This document shows positions 12,546 through 22,579 of a stretch of 64,000 bases of DNA, in pieces. The stretch comes from Dioscorea cayenensis subsp. rotundata (Eukaryota; Streptophyta; Magnoliopsida; Dioscoreales; Dioscoreaceae). Location: assembly GCF_009730915.1 (NCBI RefSeq), contig NC_052472.1, positions 18,134,382 through 18,198,381 of the forward strand, in the 5' to 3' direction. Under the pieces are notes generated by a model, which was not told the origin of the DNA, did not search any database, and saw only the letters and a program-made list of their open reading frames with translations. The translations under genes were made by a program, and so were the position numbers. Position 1 is the first letter of the stretch; every line of letters begins with the position of its first letter.

Positions 12546-12546
12546 T
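12502..12546. repeat. (TTA)n microsatellite in the RLP1 upstream region
   Basis: About 44 bases of pure TTA repeat, roughly 165 bp upstream of the RLP1 start codon. The matching place upstream of RLP2 (about 47,320-47,345) holds a pyrimidine-rich tract without the repeat. Confidence 0.95.
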
Positions 12547-13363
12547 TGACAACCTCACTTAGTCCGAAGACTCATTCAGTCACGAACAAGCTTGAAAGAG
12601 GTTAGACGAGTTCATTTCTACTGCCCATAATGTCACTCATCTGCCTACAACAGGACTAAGTTTGACCACTTCATTATAAACCACAAACATGATTTGTGTT
12701 TATCTAGACCAGTTCTATTGATTTAGCTATAACTTCAATATTCTTATGATGGTAAGGTTTTTTGGTATACACACTAGTTTACAAATACTCCATATTTAGG
12801 ATATGTAAAGAGTTATAATGGAAGAGAAGCAAAAGATATTCAATTTTTTTTAAAAAAAAAAAGATAGCTTGTGGATTTCAAATATTAAGTTTGCTTGTAG
12901 CAGTAAAAAATAATGAAACTGTTTTTTTTTGAATCACATGAAATACAACACAATGAGTTCTTTGTCTTTTTATAAAAAAAATCATTGTTTCATATTCTTA
13001 TGCGTGTTTTCATTTGTGGAGTACTTATTTATTATTTTGATTCAAAGGTAATATTTTGGGTCAAGTTAAGCACTATAAAAAAGAGAAACCATGTTTCACA
13101 TGTTTAAAGACGTGTTTGGTTAGTAAAATCGGATAAGTTGGAGTGATTTGTTGACTGGACTCAAACATAAAAAACTTATTACACAAATCACTCCATTCAA
13201 TTTTGTAGGCCATTTGTGATGGGAACAAGTGCATATTAAATTAAAAAAATTAAAGACATGAGTGACCCTTCAAATTTTGAATTTCCCAAATAAATATATG
13301 TTATGAAATATTATTTAATGGATGCCTATGAATCAAGACTCTTTCCAAAACCCCAAAAAATAT
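12547..13363. other. RLP1 upstream region, duplicated
   Basis: Non-coding. It aligns in part with 47,345-47,575, 48,755-49,250 and 50,206-50,620, so it marks the promoter-distal edge of the duplicated unit. Shared landmarks are the ACTCAAACATAAAAA block (about 13,163) and AAGTGCATATTAAATTAA (about 13,225). I see no genes in it. The right end meets the first family B LINE. Confidence 0.65.
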
Positions 13364-14037
13364 TGGTAAATAAAGAATGAAAAGCACCACTAGGTTGAAG
13401 AGCGGCGACGGCGACGATGGGCGGCGATTCACTTCATGACGATCTTCTTAGAAACTCGCGACGGCAACAAGAAAGAAAGAGCGTCGAGTAGTAGGGGAGG
13501 CTGGTCTAGTAAGCACCCCACCAGAAATCCTCATTCCGGTCCCTACCGTTCCCACAAACAAGATCGTCAACCTACTCCGAGTAATCTCGTCAGGTCGGGC
13601 ACCTCTTTTACCCAAGCTCTAAGCCCTCCAATCCCCCATCTGGAGGAGAAACTGAATCCTGAAACCTTGGGAAACTCCATCCCAGATAGCTCAGAAGGGT
13701 GGGAAACTGCCAGACCTTGTCGGGAACATCACCAGAGAACGTCCATTTCCCCACCACAAGGCTTTCTCCCGGTAACGGGAAATAAACGCCCACGATCACC
13801 TCCGAGTTGCACTCATTGTCTCCGCTCAACTCATAAAACGGAAGAATGTCGCCATCTCCTTACGTGCAAATGTTGTGGTGGAGCAGGGCACATGGCTGCA
13901 AACTGTAGAGTGGAACTGCCATCTCCACCGTGATGCCGTCGGGCTCGTCCAAAGGCTAAAGATAATATCTCTATCCCTTTGCCGGACAGTAGCTCCAAAG
14001 AAGAGGGAGGTGTTTCTGCTCGTCCGCCCTGACAGAG

Positions 14038-14367
14038 TGTTAGGAAAATCAGAGAAAAACATACAAAGAACACTCAAAGAAGATGAGATAATTTTGACGC
14101 GGTCAACCAAAACTCCCTACCTTTCTATCTTTTATATTGATATTGATAACTGAATTCAAACTAAGTTACTTAGCCACCAAGAAACTAAACAGATTCAAAC
14201 TAACAAACTTATCTAAACATAATCCTAACATAATTTTAAATACAAATGCAATTTATAAAACAAGGAGGGTCATAACTGCAAAATTAAATGCATAAATGCA
14301 ACAATGCCTAAACGTAATATATAAATAACATAGGGTCCTAAATGCAATAACAAGATTAATTCTAACA
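14038..14367 (-). repeat. Copia 3' LTR
   Basis: 330 bp, TG...CA ends with the short inverted repeat TGTTAG/CTAACA. It differs from the other LTR at about 11 sites, by direct comparison. Confidence 0.95.
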
Positions 14368-14381
14368 TTCACCCTCTCAAT
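14368..14381 (-). promoter_or_regulatory. Polypurine tract of the copia element
   Basis: On the minus strand ATTGAGAGGGTGAA lies directly before the 3' LTR, the expected place for the plus-strand primer. It sets the orientation of the element. Confidence 0.8.
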
Positions 14382-14459
14382 CTTGTTATGTCTTCCTCAT
14401 GTCCTTCATGCTATCTTATCTCGTAACTCGATGAAAGGTTTTGTCAGGACGTCTTCAAG

Positions 14460-15113
14460 CTACTCCTTCGTTTTGTCGTACTCAACTTCGATGTCATCCT
14501 TTTGAACACAATCACAAATGAAATGATATTTAATGTCGATGTACTTATTCCTTTCTTCATGTACTAGATTCTTCTTCAAGACGCTCAATGCTCGAAAATG
14601 CAAATGATAATACCAAGCATACCATAGCCATGTCACATCTCCATGTTTTCCAAGCAAACACACAGGATGTACTGCCTTAACATTGAGTATATATAATCTA
14701 TTCTTTGATCTCTTCACCCATGCAAATAGCCTTCCACCTTTATCATAGACACACAAGTATCCTCCTTTTATCACCGACTCGCACCCATGCTCATCAAGTT
14801 GGCCCAAACTCACAATATTGCTGCACAAACTAGGTATGAAGTAAGCATCTGTGAGAAGACGATGCTCACCATTTTGACACTGAAACATTACAGTGCCTTT
14901 TCCTTGGATGTTTACGACGGAATCATCACCGAACTTCACTCTCCCAACTATTGTCTCGTCCAACTCTGAGAACTGGCTTCGACTCCCGGTCATGTGGCTA
15001 CTTGCACGCATGTCAAGATACCACAAGTTGTTCCCATACACTATTTCCTTAGTTCTAACACTAGGCTTGATGTTCACCTCATGCAACATGATCTCCTCTG
15101 CTGCATGCTTCAT
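14460..15113 (-). CDS. Copia protease / GAG-pre-integrase / RNase H-end fusion ORF
   Basis: An open frame of 217 codons. It starts in the spacer after the zinc knuckle, continues through NLWYLDMRASSHMTG (the protease active-site region, where the usual D-T/S-G is D-M-R), then the GAG-pre-integrase region (WLWYAWYYHLHFRALSVL; normally an H at WHxRxGH). It switches after KKNLVHE to NKYIDIKYHFICDCV, which is the C-terminal end of copia RNase H. The tail DVLTKPF follows a stop codon at 14,460. The junction is therefore an in-frame deletion of about a whole pol core. The protease is probably dead. The upstream gag segments are in other frames or past stops, so the true start is unclear. Confidence 0.75.
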   Translation of the reverse strand: MKHAAEEIMLHEVNIKPSVRTKEIVYGNNLWYLDMRASSHMTGSRSQFSELDETIVGRVKFGDDSVVNIQGKGTVMFQCQNGEHRLLTDAYFIPSLCSNIVSLGQLDEHGCESVIKGGYLCVYDKGGRLFAWVKRSKNRLYILNVKAVHPVCLLGKHGDVTWLWYAWYYHLHFRALSVLKKNLVHEERNKYIDIKYHFICDCVQKDDIEVEYDKTKE

Positions 15114-15116
15114 GTC

Positions 15117-15320
15117 TTACAAGCGCTCACATACTTCTGTCATGAGTAACGCCGGCTCATCATCATCATCTTGTTTCTCCACAAGATGGGTTGTCATGAG
15201 TAGCGTCGGCTCATCATCATTGTCATCTTGTTTCTCCACAAGATAGGGTTCCTCATCCTTCTTCTTGGATCTATACTCATAGGCATAATGATCGAAATAA
15301 TGAGAATTATAGCATTTCAC
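15117..15320 (-). pseudogene. Copia gag zinc-knuckle region with internal duplication
   Basis: The knuckle reads CYNSHYFDHYAYEYR. The CX2CX4HX4C pattern has lost its second and last Cys (Ser and Tyr). It is followed by two copies of a short unit, LVEKQDDnDDEPTLLMTTH-like, encoded by a tandem repeat of about 54 bp at 15,135-15,243. The knuckle would normally bind packaging signals in RNA. It is degenerate here. Confidence 0.7.
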
Positions 15321-15527
15321 CTTGGTCTTGTCAAACTTCTTCTCTTGATGAGTGCCTTCATTTCCACTTCTATCATCACTGCGTCCGCGTCCACGCCCAC
15401 GGCCACGCCAGTTGTTTCCTCCTCATCCTCTCAACGAGTTCGACGTACCTTCACCTTCTTCTCTTTCCTTCCATTCGGCCTTTGTTAATAGGATGTGTTT
15501 TTCTTTCTCATCCTCGTAACCCTGAAA

Positions 15528-16160
15528 TCACTCTTCATGGGCTTTAAGCGACCCGATGACCTCCTCCACAGTCATCGTTTGGAGATTTCCGAACTGCTCA
15601 ATCGTCGATGCAATCTGAATAAACTTGGAAGGGACAACACGAAGGAGCTTCTTGACGACGTAGGCCTCCTCCACCTTATCGCCCAATGCACGAATTTTGT
15701 TGACTATCGTGGTCAACTTTGTGGCAAAGTCATCAACCGTCTCCACTTCACGCATGCGTAGACCTTCAAACTCGCTTCTCAGAGTCTGGATCTTTGCCTC
15801 CTTGACGCGCTCGGCGCCCATGTGCATTGTCTTCAACATCTCCCATGCCTCCTTAGTCGTCTCCTTCTCAGCCAACACAAGGAGCGTCTCCTCGCTAATA
15901 CCCTGATAGATGGCAGCAAGGGCCATCTAATCCTTCTGCGTCTCTATCTCCTCATTCGGATCAATAGGCTCAATGGCATCCCACATGCCTTGTGCACGCA
16001 TGTACACCTTCATCTTGAGCGCCCATGCCGAGTAGTTGCTCTTTGTGAGCAACGGATACTGGAGGGTCACCGTCTCGTCTCTTGTTGGAGCCTTCAATGT
16101 TGGAGTCTTCAATGTTGCCGTGCCGACGGTTGTTTCACTCTTTGATGATGAACCTGACAT
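15528..16160 (-). pseudogene. Copia gag capsid region
   Basis: Start at 16,160 (MSGSSSKSETTVG). The typical copia gag motifs follow: LTKSNYSAWALKMKVYM, then after an in-frame stop at 15,927-15,929 the UBN2-type region ALAAIYQGI, EAWEMLKTMHMG and LRSEFEGLRMREVETVDDF. The frame ends at 15,528. The single stop suggests recent decay; read through it, this would be a complete capsid domain, which might have been supplied for or by related elements. Gag forms the virus-like particle in the cytoplasm. Confidence 0.85.
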
Positions 16161-16186
16161 AATCTTTGGTATCTACTCCGAACCTT

Positions 16187-16198
16187 GCTCTGGTACCA
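16187..16198 (-). promoter_or_regulatory. Primer binding site, initiator tRNA-Met type
   Basis: On the minus strand TGGTACCAGAGC begins two bases inside the 5' LTR. It differs at one base from the usual plant copia site TGGTATCAGAGC, complementary to the 3' end of initiator tRNA-Met. Confidence 0.88.
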
Positions 16199-16200
16199 AA

Positions 16201-16530
16201 TGTTAGGAAAATCAAAGAAAAACACACAAAGAACACTCAAAGAAGATGAGATAATTTTGACGCGGTCAACCAAAACTCCCCACCTTTCTATTTTTTATAT
16301 TGATATTGATAACTGAATTCAAACTAAATTACTTAGCCACCAAGAAGCTAAACAAATTCAAACTAACAAACTTATCTAAACATAATCCTAACATAATTTT
16401 AAATACAAATGTAATTTATAAAACAAGGAGGGTCATAACTGCAAACTTAAATGCATAAAGGCAACAATGCCTAAACGTAATATATAAATAACATAGGGTC
16501 CCAAATGCAATAACAAGATTAATTCTAACA
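16201..16530 (-). repeat. Copia 5' LTR
   Basis: 330 bp with TGTTAG...CTAACA ends, followed by the CAGAG target duplication at 16,531-16,535. Confidence 0.95.
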
Positions 16531-18702
16531 CAGAGATCCCATCTCTCAATCTCCCTGACGCAAGAAACCTTAAAACTTCGCAAAGAACTATCCAAGATCA
16601 TTATTCTAGACGTCATCTCCGGCCAGACATCTGATGACATCCTCCTTGAATTCCTTCCAGGAGCTTTGAACACTCCCCGAGTTGATGGAGTCTATGAATT
16701 CAGAGGGAGTTCCTATCTGGCCACATTGAACAGCGAAGAAGAAGCAATCAAATCAAGGAAGATTGGAGATTTAAGCCTTCCCTCCAAAATGGGCCCTTGT
16801 GTCCTCTTGATCTCACCCTAGTCGGTAGATATGGGATCGATTGGATCAGTATCAGGTCACGCTCAAGCTCTACTCATATGGAACCTTCCCCTCCATGCTT
16901 GGACATGGTCGGTGCTAGTCGACATCCTTCGACCTATTGGTGAGTTGGTGGCGATCCCTAAACCCAGTAAACCTCACAAAGCTTTCCTTTCGGTTTTAGT
17001 TCGTTGCCGGCATCGGGTGGTCCTTCCTCATGAGCTGTTCCTGAGCTTCAGGATGAGAAAGTTCGTTATTCTCATCACCGACAACCGTCTCTCCTTCCCC
17101 ATTTTTTGTCGCGACCTCGAGAAATATGTTTATCAATCTGAAAGATCATCTGATATTGTTCCACATGCTGAGAATCCCCCTGCAAGAGCTTTAGGTGAGA
17201 TTAACTGTGAACTTAAAGGAAAAGAAACTATTGGATCTCAAGCCGCGGCCTCAGTCACGTCTGAAGCTATTGTCCGAGACCAAACAAGGAGAAGGAATGC
17301 TGGTGATCGTGGTTCGCAGGAGTGGAGAATCCAGCAACAGGCCCCGACGACCCGTCCGGTGAGTGATGCTCCCGGGGTCTTGAGAAGCACCTCTAACAAG
17401 GCCCAACCGGTGATCACTGATCCTGAGGCTGCTTCTAAAATAAATTCTATTGAAGTCCGGCCGGTGAGCGCTGCTCCCGGGACTTCCGGCGACCGGTGCA
17501 AGGCTCATAACCGTCATGGTCTGAGTTCTCCTCGGACCGATGGCCCTTCATGCTTGAACCAGTTGGCCACCTCCAAGGAGATAACAACTGGTCAAGCGAC
17601 AGCGTCGGGCTTGGCATTGTCGCCGCCCGAGTCCCGAGTAGAACCTCTTGCTGTCGCGCCAACATTGGACGAGGTTGCTTCGCTACAGGGGGACAGTGAT
17701 CTGGTATGAGAAGAGAGGAGCAACCAGATCTCGATATGTGCCCCATTTCACTTGCTAATAAAATGGCAAAACTTGGGACCATGTTAGATCCGGTTCCAAT
17801 CAACCTGGAATCATGTGACATTATCCAGCCGAGTGAAAGCTTAACCGGTTTGGGCCACGTGACTTCTGATGGAATGATTTCGTTGGGCCCTTCTAATCCA
17901 GATTTGGCCCAAACTTTGGAGACAAATAGCTTGGGCCTTGTCTCGAGCTTGTCCAACAAACCTACTGATCCGGAGGCCCGGTTGCAACCTCAATAGAGCA
18001 CTGATTGAACCAAAATTATTGAGGATTTCTGCAACCCCTCTAAAAAACCTACAAGCATCAATCTCCCTCCTAATTTTAATTGGGTTTTCCTTAATGGTAT
18101 TTGGTCTCTTGTTCCCACGCAATTCTCCAATGCCATCACCGCCCGCTCTACTTTTGGTGAGCAAGAGGCACCAAATGATAACCTGGAAATTTGGAATGAA
18201 GATAAACACACTGATGACACTCTTCTTGAGTCTAATACCCAGATATCCGATGGTTCTAGCCATGATGGAGACAGTCTAGGTAGCCAAGAATTAGATGATT
18301 CTGAATCTGACTTTGAGGAGAAAATCATACGCTTACTCCATACAGGTCATTCAGATGACCCAGTTCATGGCACCAGAAGAAGTGAACGGCAGAAAAAACC
18401 ATCATCAAGATGGAACGAGGAAGCTGGCTTCATTCCACAACCACCACGATCAATTAAAAAGAAGGGGAATACAAGCATGACACCAGGAGGTACCTCAACT
18501 ACCCCCCTTCTTATTAATGCCTGGAATGATTTATAATTAAATAATTATTGTACTGCTTGTGGCATCACTTTTGATTCATTACATCATAGAGAGGACTATT
18601 TTAGACATATTCGCATGCTTGAATCCATTAGAACTGCTCCTTCGAGAATAGAAGCGGGGACCTCTTGGATAGGTTCTGCTTCAGGATCAATTTAGTTTGC
18701 CC

Positions 18703-21700
18703 ATGAATATAATTACTTGGAATGTCCGGGGGCTGGGATCACCATCCAAGATATTCCTAGTCAAAGATTTTTTCCATTTACATAATGCAGATATCTGTTG
18801 TATTTAGGAATCTAAACTAAACTCGGTTGATCCTACCATCTGGCATTCGATTGGTGGATCCCGACTTAATCATTTCACCTTCACCCCTGCCTTAGGGTCT
18901 GTTGGAGGCATGATCATTGGTTGGAACACAAGTGTATTGGAGGGACACATGATTTTTCAGGGCACTTTTTGCCTTTCAGTTGAATTCATCTCTAGATCTA
19001 ATAATGTTAGATGGGTCTGTACCACTGTCTATGGACCCAACGCACGACATTTTAAATCTGATTTTTGGAATGAGCTTAGAACTTGCCAACCTGAGGGAGG
19101 GGTGCCCTAGACTATTTGTGGAGATTTTACCTCCATCTTCTCCCCTTTTGATAAATTACATGGTTCCCCCAACCTAGGAGATATTAGACTTACCCAACAA
19201 TTTGTTTCTGATCTCCAGTTAATTGAGCCTCCCTCCTTTGGCAAGCGTTTTACTTGGACTAATGGACAAGCGAAACCCATTTGGGTCAAGCTTGACCATT
19301 TCCTTATCAACCCTGAATGGTTATCTCTATTCCCTAAGACCTTTCAAAATTGCCTTCCCCGTTTAGGCTCTGATCATGTGCCCATTCGACTTGAAGCTGG
19401 CACTCACCTTGTTATTCCTTGTCCCTTTCGCTTTAAATGGGCTTGGTGTACGGTTGATCATTTCACTGACCTTATCAAGGACTGGTGGAACCTAAACTCG
19501 TTCCAGGGTTGTGGGGCTTTTATTGTAGCTAAAAAGTTAGCTAGTATCTTCATGCATCTCAAGCAATGGGCTAAATTTGAGTTTGATTCTATTAAACTCA
19601 AGAAACTTGTGTTGATGCATGATATCGAAGACCTAGATACTACTAAGGAATCCCGTGCTCTCTCTGAGAAAGAAATGACCATTGAGGTCTCCTTAAGAAC
19701 TGAATTGTCCCAAATCCTTCATCAGGAGGAGATCTATTGGAAGCAAAGGGCTAGGGTGAATTGGCTCAAAGAAGGGGATGAAAATACTAGCTACTTCCAT
19801 TCTATTGCGAATGGACGTAAGAACAGAAAATTTATTCCTTGGATCATCCAAGCAAACAATAGGGTAGAATACATCACGCAGATTGGAAATGCTTTCACAT
19901 CCTTTTATCAAAACCTCTGTGGTACTACCCAAGATTTTTGAATTAGGATTAACTGGCAGACTCTTCTCGGGTCAAAACCACTTCATGATCTCACCTCCCT
20001 TGATGCCCCCTTCTCCTACGAGGAAATTCGTAAGGCGGTTTTTGACATGAAAGCTGACAAAGCCCTGGGACCGGATGGCATCCCAATCTTTTTCTTTCAA
20101 AAATATTGGGACATATTCAAATTGGATATCTTTAAACTCTGTGATGACTTTTATTGGGGTAGAGCTAATCTTGAAAGAATCAATTGGGCCAACATCGCCC
20201 TTTTACCAAAAAGCCATGCCCCTGAAGGTCCCTCACATTATTGCCCGATCAGCTTGATCAACTCTTCCCTCAAGATTATCTCCAAGATTTTAGCCAATAA
20301 ACTTAGGCTCAAGACTGATTCGTTGGTTGACTCAACTCAATCCGCTTTTATCAAGGACCAGTGCATCATTGATAACATTGTTTCTGCTCAAGAACTTATC
20401 TTCTACATGCAAAAAAATCGCCTCCCGGTATTGATTCTCAAAGTTGACTTTGCCAAAGCCTTTGATACTGTAGATTGGAATTTCATGTTTGAGCTCTTAA
20501 AAGCTAGAGGCTTTAACGATAAGTGGATTGGTTGGATAAATTCTATTTCACCTCTTCCAAGGTGAAATTTCTGATTAATGGTGTTCAAAGAGGTTATGTC
20601 CAATATCGCAGAGGACTTCGGCAGGGGGACCCTTTATCCCCTCTTCTTTTTGTTCTCGCAACTGACGTTCTCAGCTTCATGTTTAACAATGCTCTAAACT
20701 CTGGTATACTGCATGGTGTGCCACTTAGGGATACTGGAATTAAAATGTGCCACTTGCAGTATGCTGATGATCTACTCATTCTTACATCTGGTGGGGGAGA
20801 GGACCTTCGTATCATCAAGCTCATTCTCTACATTTTTGAAGGTTTATTGGGCCTTAAAGTTAACTCTGAGAAAACTTGTTTAATTGCCACCCAAAGAAAC
20901 CTCGAACCCCATATTGCTCTTACTAGAACAATTCACTACAACCCTGGCTCCCTTCCATTCACTTATCTTGGGATTCCTATCTCTCGGAGACGACCACGTA
21001 GACAAGATTGGGACATTCTTTTAAGCAAAATCCATTCTAGACTTGCTTCCTGGAAATCCAGATTACTTTCCATGGGTGGTCGGCTAACTTTGGTGAACTC
21101 TGTTCTAACTGCTATCCCCACCTACTGGATGTCTATTTTTAAGCTTCCAGTTTTGGTGATCAAGAGCATCGACAAGATTAGAAGGGATTTTCTGTAGTCT
21201 GGACCAGATATCCAACATAGCAAAATTAGACTGGTTAGCTGGGCAAGACTATGCAGATCACCTGAGCAAGGTGGTTGGGGGATTTTGAACCTTCAAACTT
21301 TCAACAACGCCTTCCTGGGAAAATGGTGGTGGAAGATCAGCTCCGGGAGTCATTGGTGTGGGGAGGATATCATTTGCGAAAATTACTTTAAAAGTACCCC
21401 CACATGGAACTTACACCACAAGCAATATAGACATAGATCTTTCTTCTTGAATGGTATCTTGCACACGCTACCAGCATTTAAAAAAAATCCTATCTCTATT
21501 GTCAAAAATGGGTCCTCCACTCTGTTTTGTCTTGACAACTGGGTCGGAGGATGTGCACTTGCTGACATTTGTCCTCACCTCTTCCTTTTAGCTCAGTCTA
21601 AGGAAGAAACTATTATAAATTTTATGAACAGAGGGCCTGATCCCATTGTTTATAACTTGTCTACGGTGAGCACCGTACTCAACACTCTCCATTCTCAACA

Positions 21701-22451
21701 CTCTTCTGGGATTGTTGAAAGGCGCTGGAAACTAACTTCAAAGGGAAGGTTCTCAGTCAAAACCCTTTATAACTTCTTGAATGATGGAGGTGTCCGTTGC
21801 CATAAGACCAATGTCATCCTTAAAGGAGATTGGCCAAAAAAAATTAATCTCTTCAACTGGCTAGCGTGGGATAATAAAATCCTGACTCTAGACAACCTTG
21901 CCTTGCGTAGATGCAATGTTTTGCCTATGACTACTTGTGTTCTGTGCTATGCGGATGTCGAGACTACTGAGCACCTCTTGCTACACTGCCCTTTGGCTAC
22001 TCATATTTGGACCTTCTTCGCTAATTTATTAGGTATCCGCCGCACTCCTAGGTCTATCCTCGACCTATGGGGTGATTGGCCACACTTCTTTCCTAAACCT
22101 CTACTCCCTTTCTGGGATTTGTTTGTGAGGGCCATCAGTTGGAACATTTGGCTTGAAAGAAATGCATGTATTTTCACTACTAATTATCTTTTGACTGTTG
22201 CTCTGATTCTTAAAATTGAGCATATGGTTCTCTTGTGGTTTTCTGCAGCTCCAGAAGCTAAGAGGGCGAAGATTGAGGAACCGTTGGCAAAGGTTAAGCG
22301 AAGCCTCGAGTTTCTAACTACCAACGATGCGGAGCATGAGGCCCCGTTCAGGCGAGATCTAGTCTTCCTGATATTTGTACCCCTCTTGGATCCTTTTCCT
22401 GTAGGGGTTGTTCTCGTCGCTTTCTCCTCTGTTGTATCTCTGTTGTTTTAG
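18703..22451 (+). pseudogene. LINE-B1 ORF2: endonuclease and reverse transcriptase
   Basis: Start at 18,703 (MNIITWNVRGLG). Endonuclease motifs: WNVRGLG; a stop directly before the catalytic ESK (about 18,806); VYGPN; GDFTS in place of GDFNT; and SDHVPI (19,372). Then ALGPDGIP, LKVDFAKAFDTVDW (about 20,440), GLRQGDPLSPLLF and YADDLLIL (about 20,760) for the reverse transcriptase, and zf-RVT with CVLCYADVETTEHLLLHC (about 21,940). Stops lie near 18,808, 19,110, 19,941 and 21,197, with a frame change near 20,560. The C-terminus after zf-RVT is short and has no RNase H. The stop at 22,449-22,451 follows a diverged tail; the native stop probably came slightly earlier. Confidence 0.88.
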
Positions 22452-22579
22452 TCTCTATTCACCACTCCTTGTGGTTTCTTCTTTTGTAGAGCCTCGGCTT
22501 TGTCTTTATCCCCCTTTTGTACTGGTTCTTTTTTTTTTTCTTAATGAATGTGGTTCATCCACCTTTTCAAAAAAAAACC

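Larger units (their letters stand above)
14038..16530 (-). mobile_element. Ty1-copia element, non-autonomous deletion derivative
   Basis: Complete small LTR retrotransposon. It has 330-bp LTRs (14,038-14,367 and 16,201-16,530) with TGTTAG...CTAACA ends and a perfect 5-bp target duplication CAGAG (14,033-14,037 and 16,531-16,535). The primer binding site is at 16,187-16,198 and a purine tract lies next to the left LTR, so it is transcribed on the minus strand. The internal part is only 1,833 bp. It holds gag, a zinc knuckle region, a protease-like segment and GAG-pre-integrase, then jumps in frame to the C-terminal end of RNase H; integrase, reverse transcriptase and most of RNase H are missing. 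By eye the LTRs differ at 11 positions. It is inserted in LINE-B1 ORF1, so it is younger than that LINE. Confidence 0.95.
13436..18695 (+). pseudogene. LINE-B1 ORF1: gag-like protein with two zinc knuckles (split)
   Basis: Start at 13,436. A basic Ser/Arg-rich N-terminus is followed by two CX2CX4HX4C knuckles (CTHCLRSTHKTEEC and CKCCGGAGHMAANC, about 13,808-13,912). The copia element at 14,038-16,530 interrupts it. Joined across the 5-bp duplication, the reading frame continues directly into 16,536 and on to the segment at 16,831-17,709, which holds a DUF4283-like region (ILRPIGELVAIPK). In-frame stops occur at 13,931-13,933, just before the copia insertion, and near 16,819, with a frame change near 17,706. 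The C-terminal part has ERQKKPSSRWNEEAG (about 18,390-18,435), also found in copy 2. The last stop is at 18,693-18,695, eight bases before ORF2. Confidence 0.78.
13364..22579 (+). mobile_element. L1-type LINE, family B, copy 1 (interrupted by a copia element)
   Basis: Plus-strand LINE of about 6.7 kb after subtracting the nested copia element. ORF1 begins at 13,436 and ORF2 at 18,703. The 3' end reads AATGTGGTTCATCCACC followed by TTTTC and an A-run near 22,569. Possible target-site duplications are CCCCAAAAAATATT near 13,351-13,364 and CCCCAAAAATTTATT near 22,580; they are imperfect, so the exact ends are uncertain. Both ORFs carry several stops, so this copy cannot move on its own. Unlike family A there is no RNase H domain after zf-RVT. 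Confidence 0.88.
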
